NCBI RefSeq assembly: GCF_020711235.1
Contig: NZ_JAJFAV010000010.1
Span: forward strand, 124,001-188,000
Direction: 5' to 3'
Source: Hymenobacter sp. 15J16-1T3B
Lineage (GTDB): Bacteria; Bacteroidota; Bacteroidia; Cytophagales; Hymenobacteraceae
DNA: 64,000 bases
Below are positions 58,093-64,000 of the stretch, piece after piece. Position numbers and translations under genes: made by a program. Under the pieces are notes generated by a model. It saw nothing but the letters and a program-made list of their open reading frames with translations, was not told the origin of the DNA and searched no databases. Every line of letters starts with the position of its first letter. The stretch's first letter is position 1.

Positions 58093-59742
58093 TCAGGCGC
58101 TGGCCAGGTTCACCGCTTCGGCGCGCACCCGGGCCGCCGTCGGGTAGCCCGACACCGGCAGGTGGCGCTGCAGCCCCGTAATTTCCAGTTGGCCGCCGTC
58201 GCGCAGGTAGTCGGCGCGGAAGCGCTCCAGGTGTTCCAGCACGGTGTGGTCTACCAGGCGGGTGTCCGAGAGGTCGAGCACCACGTGCTTGCCCTTGGGC
58301 AGCGGGGCCAGCTGGGTTTTCAGGCTGAGGTAGTTGCTGAACACGGCCGCGTCGCGCACCTTCACCAGGTAGCCGCCGTCGGGCAGGTCCAGGAGCTCGG
58401 TGCGGACCGTGAACACGCTGCGCAGCGGCAAACCGCGCAGCAGGTGAATGAGCAGCTTGCTCACGATGCCGGCGCCGATGCCTACCAGCAAGTCGGTTGC
58501 CAGCGTCACCGCGATGGTAGTCAGGAAAATCAGGAGCTGCTCGCCCCCAATCCGAAACATGCGGGCGAATTGCCGGGGGCCGGCCAGCCGGAAACCAATG
58601 TGCAGCAGCAAGGCACCCAGCGCCGCCAAGGGAATTTGCGTGAGCAATTGCGACCCAACAGCCACGAAACCTAGCAAAAACAGCCCGTGGAAGAAGTTGG
58701 CCCACCGCGTGCGCGCGCCAGCGGCCACGTTGGCCGAGGAGCGGACGATTTCCGCTATCATCGGCAGCCCGCCCACCAGCCCGGCCAAGACGTTGCCCAC
58801 GCCCACGCCCAGCAGGTCGCGGTTCAGGTCCGCTTTGCGCCGGCCGGTCGGCGCCAGTAGGTCCACTGCCTGAGCGCTCAGTAGCGACTCCAGCGAGCCA
58901 ACCAGGGCAAATAACCCAATGTATTTAAGGCTGACGCCCGAGAAAATCTGCGTGAAATCGGGCAGGGTAACGGCTTGGCTCAAGCTGGTGGGCAGGCTCA
59001 CCAGAAACTCCGGGCCAAGGCTGTAATGGTGGCGCGCCAAGAACAGGTACGTGTGCGCGTGGCCCAGCCCGAAGTAGCGCCCCAGCGGCACCGATACCAG
59101 CAGGACCAGCAGCTGTACCGGAATCTTGCGCACGAGGGGCTGCCGCAGCAGCGGCAGGCCAAAGAGCAGCGCCAGGCTCACCATGCCAATGCAGAATACG
59201 CCCGGGTTCAGGTGGGCAAAGGCCCCGGGCACTTCGCCCAGCAGCCGCAGGGGCTCCTGGGCCACCGGGCTAGTACCGGTGATGACAAACAGTTGCTTCA
59301 AACTAACGGTCAGGCCAATGGAGGCCATCATCCCGTACATGGCCGCCGACGGGAAAAAATCGGCCAAGGCCCCCGCCCGCAGCAGGCCGAAAAGGATTTG
59401 CAGCACGCCGGCGGCCACCACCACGGCCAGCGTGAGGCGGTAGCCCAGCAGCGCGTCGCCGCGGCCTAGCTCTTGCACCGCGCCGGCGGCCACGACAATC
59501 AGTCCGGCCGCCGGGCCTTTAATCGTCAGCCCGGGTCCACCCACCAACGTCACCACCATGCCCCCAATGATAGCCGTCAGAATTCCCGCCACCGGCGGAA
59601 AGCCGCTGGCTTTGGAAATAGCCAGCCCCAGCGGTAAGGCAATCAGGAATACCAGAAAGCCGGCGCGCACGTCGGGCCCAAGCTGCTGGCGCAGCCCGGC
59701 CGCTGGGCCGCCGGCGGAAACGGCCGGGGTGGGAACTTCCAT
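58093..59742 (-). CDS. SulP family anion transporter with STAS domain
   Basis: A 549-residue transporter. The membrane part (about 30-420) has FLIALPLGLAISKASGFPPVAG, GPAAGLIVV and the late NVLAGLVGGLPMIAEIVRSSANV, a SulP signature. The C-terminal STAS domain (about 440-540) contains KHVVLDLSDTRLVDHTVLEHL. Members carry sulfate, bicarbonate or dicarboxylates; this branch (with SKASGFPPVAG) is often annotated as bicarbonate or sulfate transport, and no choice is possible here. The start MEVPTPAVS at 59742 removes ten residues of doubtful upstream frame. Confidence 0.92.
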   Translation of the reverse strand: MEVPTPAVSAGGPAAGLRQQLGPDVRAGFLVFLIALPLGLAISKASGFPPVAGILTAIIGGMVVTLVGGPGLTIKGPAAGLIVVAAGAVQELGRGDALLGYRLTLAVVVAAGVLQILFGLLRAGALADFFPSAAMYGMMASIGLTVSLKQLFVITGTSPVAQEPLRLLGEVPGAFAHLNPGVFCIGMVSLALLFGLPLLRQPLVRKIPVQLLVLLVSVPLGRYFGLGHAHTYLFLARHHYSLGPEFLVSLPTSLSQAVTLPDFTQIFSGVSLKYIGLFALVGSLESLLSAQAVDLLAPTGRRKADLNRDLLGVGVGNVLAGLVGGLPMIAEIVRSSANVAAGARTRWANFFHGLFLLGFVAVGSQLLTQIPLAALGALLLHIGFRLAGPRQFARMFRIGGEQLLIFLTTIAVTLATDLLVGIGAGIVSKLLIHLLRGLPLRSVFTVRTELLDLPDGGYLVKVRDAAVFSNYLSLKTQLAPLPKGKHVVLDLSDTRLVDHTVLEHLERFRADYLRDGGQLEITGLQRHLPVSGYPTAARVRAEAVNLASA

Positions 59743-59891
59743 GCGGGAATGCGGGAATGATAGAGCACACAAACTTCCCGCGGAGGCAGTGAAGGGATAA
59801 TGAACACGCTCCGCCCCGTAAATGGGTACTGCTGCGGGCGAAATAGAAATAATTTCCGTTTCAGATTGGGAACATTTTGTGCTGCATTCGG

Positions 59892-59899
59892 TACATTTG
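59892..59899 (+). promoter_or_regulatory. -7 element TACATTTG of a short transcript
   Basis: A perfect TAnnTTTG. TTG at 59866 (23 nt) and TTTTG at 59875 (12 nt) are both off the usual spacing, so the -33 is unclear. Confidence 0.45.
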
Positions 59900-59981
59900 T
59901 TTAATCAGAAAGTGGCGGCCCGCACTACACTGCGAACCGCCACCGACTGCTACTCAGGAGCACGTCGTAAGCAACCAGGCA

Positions 59982-60101
59982 ATGGCTGCCTTCAACAACA
60001 CTCCGACGGGCGGCATCCACAGGCGCCGACTGTCCCACAAGCGCGCTAGTAGCGGCGCCGACTTGTGTTTCGCACGTTTACCCATCATTGCTAGAGGATG
60101 A
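59982..60101 (+). CDS. Possible 39-residue basic peptide or non-coding transcript
   Basis: A short frame beginning MAAFNNTPTGGIHRRRLSHK lies between a TACATTTG promoter element (59892) and a good terminator (60126). A hairpin (59912-59918 with 59937-59943) is in the leader. The opposite strand also carries a 43-codon frame, so the coding nature is unproven and the unit may be a small RNA. Confidence 0.3.
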   Translation: MAAFNNTPTGGIHRRRLSHKRASSGADLCFARLPIIARG

Positions 60102-60125
60102 GGGTGCTCAATCCACCCACTTCCT

Positions 60126-60163
60126 GAAGCCCCGGTAGCGCCAACTGCCGGGGCTTCGTCTTT
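60126..60163 (+). terminator. Terminator of the short transcript
   Basis: A perfect 10-bp stem (60126-60135 with 60148-60157), 12-nt loop, then GTCTTTAT. It defines the end of a unit of about 250 nt. Confidence 0.7.
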
Positions 60164-60229
60164 ATCAGACGACGCGTTGGCGAGGTGACTACCGTGCGAT
60201 ACAGTAAAAGTAACGCAGCAGGGGCTAAT

Positions 60230-60560
60230 TGTGAAGCATAAATGCTAAAAAAATTAGCAATACCAACTTGATTGGGAAGTTGGCGCTGTCCCTGAATGAA
60301 GGAAAGCCGACAGGGCTGAAAAGCGCGCGGGGCCGCGCTGCCCGGGTGGCGGCTTGTTTGGGTGGAGTTCCAAACAAGTCTGCGCCGCTTCCTGGCAGCC
60401 CGACCCCGCGCTGGGGTTCCGGACAGACGGATGCCTTTTGTTCCAACCTCGCGGCATCCGCGTTGCTCGGTTCCTTTCCTAGTAGCTTCGCAAGCAGCAA
60501 CGAGTACGCCAAAGCTGTCTGTAGTGGCCCTTCCCGGGAACGGCCGAAGCTACATTCGTG
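60230..60560. other. Non-coding stretch with many hairpins
   Basis: No convincing gene. Inverted repeats include CCAACTT/AAGTTGG near 60262-60282 followed on the minus strand by a T-rich run, GTTTGG/CCAAAC near 60355-60375, GGATGCC/GGCATCC at about 60429-60459 and a GCTTCGCAAGC palindrome near 60485. A minus-strand frame of 112 codons exists but its composition is not protein-like. A minus-strand structured transcript is possible. Confidence 0.35.
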
Positions 60561-60670
60561 CATCTAAGCTTTGGCCGAGAGCATGAAGCCCGGATGAAGG
60601 ACGTTTGCGGGGAATTCTGGACGGAGGTTGTGCATTTGCTCCCCGTGCATTAGGTTTGCAGCACCATTTC

Positions 60671-60743
<73 letters not shown>

Positions 60744-60754
60744 CTTATATGATG

Positions 60755-60792
60755 AAACCCGTTGTAAACCAGGTGTTTGCAACGGGTTTTTT
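60755..60792 (+). terminator. Terminator after tRNA-Thr
   Basis: A stem of at least 10 bp (60755-60764 with 60780-60789), extendable inward by A-T pairs, ending in TTTTTT. Confidence 0.9.
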
Positions 60793-60974
60793 GTTGGCTT
60801 GTTCTTCAGCTAGACCGATCAGTGTCGGTGCAGAAGCCCAGCTGCGAAGGAAAGTCTGAGTTAGTGGTGGAAGCCGGGCTGCGGCGGCCGTAGTCCACGC
60901 CCGGGCCGTTGACCCTACTTCAGTTTTAGCGCTGTCACTCTCCCGCATAGAAGGCGCAATGGCGGATGGGCATG

Positions 60975-61166
60975 TTACAGCTTCGGTATCGTCGACGGGG
61001 GCGTCGGCGGCGGGGCCGGCACGGTGGGAGGGTTGTCGGGGGCCGGCCTCTGGCACTGCTGCAGGCCGGCACCGATGCCGCCAATAGTCACGGCCAGGAG
61101 CACAAATAACCACCACGGCGGGCGGTTGTCGTTGTCGAAGGAGTCGTGGAGATTATAACGAGCCAT
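60975..61166 (-). CDS. Small single-pass membrane protein with Pro-rich tail
   Basis: A 63-residue protein: acidic N-terminus (MARYNLHDSFDNDNRPP), one helix (WWLFVLLAVTIGGIGAGL) and a Pro-rich C-terminus. Start at 61166 avoids a cysteine-rich upstream extension. Position between the tRNA unit and a gene-poor region gives no hint of function. Confidence 0.6.
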   Translation of the reverse strand: MARYNLHDSFDNDNRPPWWLFVLLAVTIGGIGAGLQQCQRPAPDNPPTVPAPPPTPPSTIPKL

Positions 61167-61409
61167 AGCCCCTAACATACAACAAACCCCAGCCGTTCGC
61201 ACGAGCGAGGCTGGTAAAGGTGGAGTAACTTTTCCGCACAGGTTGGGTGTGTTATTGCAGCGACGCCTTTGTACTTCGATAACTCATTTGGGGCAGCTGT
61301 ATCGAGGCAAAAGCTTCCCCGACAGCCCTGCCTGGCACATGGTCAGCTCGAGTTTGGTTGGTCCGAGTCCTATCCCGTTGCGGTTGCTTCAGAACAGGCT
61401 AGTAAACAA

Positions 61410-61450
61410 GCCCGCGGCGCCAAACCAGCAGATGGTTTGGCGCCGCGGGC
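61410..61450. repeat. 17-bp perfect hairpin in the gene-poor region
   Basis: Arms 61410-61426 and 61434-61450 with a 7-nt loop. On the minus strand it is followed by a mixed T-rich sequence (CTTGTTTACT), so it may terminate a minus-strand transcript such as that of the short frame at 61528-61617. The rest of 61167-61810 holds no supported gene. Confidence 0.75.
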
Positions 61451-61527
61451 TCACCTTATGCAATATCACTTCCCTGTTTTCAAGCCAGTGCCGCTAGCGT
61501 GCCGGGCCAGTACTTGGGGAATTATGT

Positions 61528-61617
61528 TTACGCTTCGGAAAAGGCCGGCACAGCCGGAAGTTGGGCGGCAGTGAGCATCAGGGCGAGTGCAACGAGCGGA
61601 AGCGGGCAGGAAGACAT
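61528..61617 (-). CDS. Possible 29-residue secreted peptide or gene remnant
   Basis: The frame MSSCPLPLVALALMLTAAQL then PAVPAFSEA reads like a signal peptide ending at a cleavage site and a stop codon. It may be a remnant of a secreted-protein gene, or a very small peptide. No downstream homology could be traced. Low confidence. Confidence 0.25.
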   Translation of the reverse strand: MSSCPLPLVALALMLTAAQLPAVPAFSEA

Positions 61618-61810
61618 GGTTGACCGGGGTAAATTTTATCACAAAAAACGCGTGGCTAGGCGCTAAAAACCAGGAAGACATGGGGCGTGGTGTGACGTTG
61701 GTATCATCGGTATTAGCGGAATGTTAACTCCGCTCACATCGTATAAGTTGATTTGTCATTCGTTTAGGACCGATAAGAAGGCGTCTAATTGTGACATCCG
61801 AGTAACCCGC

Positions 61811-62179
61811 TTACTGCTTAAAATAATTGGCTCCCGCGTACTCCGACCATTCGGCGACCCGGCCGCGGCGGGCGGGGCGGTTTCCCCGCCTAGTGAGGCG
61901 GCGGGGAACTTGGCCTGGACGGGGCCAGAAGCCCGGAGGCGGCGCCGACACGGCGGGGCGGGTGGGCTTGCCGGCAGCATTTTCGGCAAACAGCGCGGCG
62001 CGGCCGCTGCGGTCCAGAATCCAGCCGTGGTGCACCCAACCGAGGTAGCGGCCTTGGGGCGTGTAAAGGAGGCCGTCGTCAAGCCAGGCGGCCACGCGGC
62101 CGTCGGGATGGTAAAGTAAATGGCAGGCATCGTCGGCAAACGCCACGGCGGTGCCCGCGGGCGAATAGAGAGGTATCAT
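61811..62179 (-). CDS. 4-fold beta-flower-like domain protein
   Basis: A 122-residue protein whose first 70 residues are built of four short beta-hairpin repeats: MIPLYSPAGTAVAFA, HLLYHPDGRVAAWL, GLLYTPQGRYLGWV and GWILDRSGRAALF. This matches the wording of the 4-fold beta-flower domain found in Bacteroidota. The C-terminal 45 residues are Pro/Arg-rich. The function is unknown. It is divergent from the GNAT-like gene. Confidence 0.6.
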   Translation of the reverse strand: MIPLYSPAGTAVAFADDACHLLYHPDGRVAAWLDDGLLYTPQGRYLGWVHHGWILDRSGRAALFAENAAGKPTRPAVSAPPPGFWPRPGQVPRRLTRRGNRPARRGRVAEWSEYAGANYFKQ

Positions 62180-62268
62180 GGTAATCGGATCTGGTTAAGG
62201 AATAATCCATAAACGAAACGACGTACCGGGTGGATTGCCGAGGCAGCAGCGGGCGCCGCCACAAAAAA

Positions 62269-62296
62269 CGCCCCGCCGGCCGAAGCCAACGGGGCG
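62269..62296 (-). terminator. Hairpin with T-run on the minus strand
   Basis: Arms CGCCCCG/CGGGGCG (62269-62275 with 62290-62296); on the minus strand CGTTTTTTGTGG follows. It sits between divergent genes, where a terminator is not expected, so it may end an antisense transcript. Confidence 0.45.
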
Positions 62297-62431
62297 CGAA
62301 AGAATAGTTTTGGTAGCGCCAAGATACGCACATTTTTCAATATGTGCTAGCGCGCAGAGGGGTGCGGCAGGCCGGCAAGCCGCTTTTGCGTTATTTCGCG
62401 CTTCGTTTGTCCTACCGTATTGCGCTTTCGC

Positions 62432-63655
62432 ATGCAGCTTGTTGAAGTCAGTTCCCCAGCTCAGGCCCGTGAATTCCTGGAATTTCCGCCGCGGGTCGTC
62501 TACGCCTCCGATCCGAATTACATTCGCCCGCTCGATCAGGATATCGAAGCCGTGTTCGACCCGGCCAAGAACAAGCTGTTTCAGAAAGGGGAGTGCACCC
62601 GCTGGCTGCTGCTCGACGAGCGGGGGCAAACCATCGGCCGGATTGCCGCCTTTTTCAACCGCGAAACGGCTTTCCCCTCCGAGAAAACGCCTCCGCCTGC
62701 TGACGCCGACGCCAAGCCCTCCAAGGAGGATTTTGCCCGCGGTATCGGCGGAGTAGGGTTCTTCGATTGCATCAACGACCAAGGCGCTGCCAATTGCCTG
62801 TTCGACGCCGCCCGCGACTGGCTGGCGGCGCGCGGACTGGAGGGCATGGACGGCCCCATCAACTTCGGCGACCGGGACCGGTTCTGGGGGGTAGTGACCG
62901 AAAACTTCGGCTCCCCGATTTACGGCGCAGGCTACAACCCGCCGTACTACGTCGAGCTGTTCCGCGAGTACGGCTTCGAGACGTACTTCAAGCAGGTCAC
63001 GTTTTACCGCACCGTAGCGGCGACGTTGCACCCGTCGGTGCAGGCCCGGGCCGAGCGCATTGCCAACGACCCCAAGTACGAGTTCCGGCACATGCGCAAG
63101 AAGGACTGGAAAAAGTACGCCGAGGACTTCCGCACCATTTACAACAAAGCCTGGGTCAAGCACGAAGGCGTGAAGCCCATGTCGCCGGAAGCCGCGGTGA
63201 AGCTGATGAAGAGCATGCTCGATATCCTGGATGAGCGCATCATCTGGTTTGGCTACTACGACGGGCAGCCCGTATCCTTTTACATCAACCTGCCCGAAAT
63301 CAACGAAATCCTGAAGCGCTTCAACGGCAAGCTGGGGTGGTGGCAGAAAATTCAGTTTAAGTACCACCAGTTGCGCGGCACCGTCAAGACCATGTTCGGG
63401 GTGGTGTTCGGGGTGGTGCCCGAGCACCAGCGTAAGGGCGTGGAGGCGGCCATGGTGTACGCCTCCTCGTTGCTGATTCAGAAGCCCGGCGCCATTCCGT
63501 ACACCCAGACGGTGATGAACTGGATCGGCGACTTCAATCCCAAGATGATGACCGTGACCAAACTGGTGGGCGGGCAGCCGTGGCGGGAGCACCAAACCCT
63601 GCGCTACCTCTTCGACCGCACCCGCGAATTCCAGCGGCATCCCATCATCGACTAG
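62432..63655 (+). CDS. GNAT-like N-acetyltransferase-fold protein
   Basis: A 407-residue cytosolic protein. The N-terminal half (MQLVEVSSPAQAREFLEFP, YIRPLDQDIEAVFDPAKNKLF, RWLLLDERGQTIGRIAAFFN) and middle (GFFDCINDQGAANCLFDAARDWL, GPINFGDRDRFWG) are typical of a large Bacteroidota family with two GNAT-like halves. The second half has VVPEHQRKGVEAAMVY, matching the acetyl-CoA-binding RxxGxG/A motif in degenerate form. The acceptor is unknown. The start at 62432 is the ATG nearest the conserved N-terminus. Confidence 0.8.
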   Translation: MQLVEVSSPAQAREFLEFPPRVVYASDPNYIRPLDQDIEAVFDPAKNKLFQKGECTRWLLLDERGQTIGRIAAFFNRETAFPSEKTPPPADADAKPSKEDFARGIGGVGFFDCINDQGAANCLFDAARDWLAARGLEGMDGPINFGDRDRFWGVVTENFGSPIYGAGYNPPYYVELFREYGFETYFKQVTFYRTVAATLHPSVQARAERIANDPKYEFRHMRKKDWKKYAEDFRTIYNKAWVKHEGVKPMSPEAAVKLMKSMLDILDERIIWFGYYDGQPVSFYINLPEINEILKRFNGKLGWWQKIQFKYHQLRGTVKTMFGVVFGVVPEHQRKGVEAAMVYASSLLIQKPGAIPYTQTVMNWIGDFNPKMMTVTKLVGGQPWREHQTLRYLFDRTREFQRHPIID

Positions 63656-63764
63656 GTTTTTCCGGCCGGCTTGGGCGCAGATAGTCAGCCTGCTGCCGGC
63701 AAAAGAACGGGGCAAGGCCCGGCGGCCGCGGCGTTGTTCGCCGCGGCCGTTGCATTTTTGCCCC

Positions 63765-64000
63765 ATGACTCCCGCTGCATCTGCTGATCTGGTGGCCCGC
63801 ACCGCCGCCATGGTCGAAACCCAATTTACCGGCGAAGGCTCCGGCCACGACTGGGCCCACATCCGCCGCGTGTGGCTGGCCGCCCGCGCCTTGGCCCAGG
63901 CCGAAGGCGCCGACTTGCTTGTAACCGAGCTGGCCGCCTTGCTCCACGACATTGCCGACTGGAAATTCCACGGCGGCGACGAAGAAGCCGGCCCCCGGGC
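63765..64000 (+). CDS. HD-domain phosphohydrolase, N-terminal part
   Basis: The gene leaves the right edge after about 78 residues. SGHDWAHIRRVWLAARALA carries the first metal-binding histidine, and LAALLHDIADWKF is the HD motif, as in YedJ-like hydrolases. The substrate, possibly a nucleotide, is not known. It follows the GNAT-like gene by 109 bp. Confidence 0.88.
   Translation, partial: MTPAASADLVARTAAMVETQFTGEGSGHDWAHIRRVWLAARALAQAEGADLLVTELAALLHDIADWKFHGGDEEAGPR

Noticed and set aside
60225..60563. A 112-codon minus-strand frame
   Set aside because: Composition is mixed, no domain, and the DNA consists of hairpins; treated as non-coding.
62195..63952. A 585-codon minus-strand frame opposite the GNAT-like gene
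   Set aside because: Low-quality composition and it extends across the start region of the HD gene; no domain seen.

Overview
The window is GC-rich DNA from a member of the Bacteroidota, most likely Hymenobacter or a close relative. The evidence is a TamL-type outer-membrane lipoprotein, a secreted peptidase with a type IX secretion (T9SS) sorting domain, an ActC-type quinol dehydrogenase membrane subunit, and several Bacteroidota-type -7 promoter elements (TAnnTTTG). It looks chromosomal. I saw no transposase, phage gene or CRISPR array.

Layout. 1-4100: partial tamL divergent from a TrmH methyltransferase, then a minus-strand unit of ECF sigma factor, anti-sigma-like protein and outer-membrane protein. 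4321-10472: two giant minus-strand genes, one amidase/hydrolase/caspase and one lipase/M17-like/CHAT; this pair is the most striking part of the window. 10657-17339: mostly housekeeping genes, with an ECF sigma factor and a DoxX gene facing away from each other behind twin copies of one promoter. 17452-26783: TolC/HlyD export genes, gpsA, small transporters, a candidate structured RNA, an MFS carrier and catalase. 26882-38281: a degenerate NERD-like protein, a DAPG-hydrolase-like enzyme, a glycosyltransferase, Maf, DUF1015, PdxH, YqgE and DUF349 proteins. 38372-45971: M4 peptidase, two paralogous lipoproteins, an NtrC-type regulator and an orphan ActC-like gene behind a perfect FNR-type palindrome.

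46237-52266 is a second unusual locus. It encodes a coiled-coil protein, a PspA-like membrane protein, a membrane-anchored solute-binding/OmpA fusion, an ABC permease and an ABC ATPase. Three of its junctions hold repeats: two REP-like palindromes in opposite orientation and an 11-unit array of 21 bp. I infer an envelope-spanning transport or stress module.

52282-64000: an AT-rich lipoprotein gene, a PAS-containing histidine kinase, an EamA exporter, an OmpR-type two-component pair, a SulP carrier, a roughly 900-bp gene-poor stretch ending in tRNA-Thr(UGU), small membrane and beta-flower proteins, a GNAT-like protein and the start of an HD hydrolase. Coding density is high. Many long reading frames on opposite strands are high-GC shadows and are left out.
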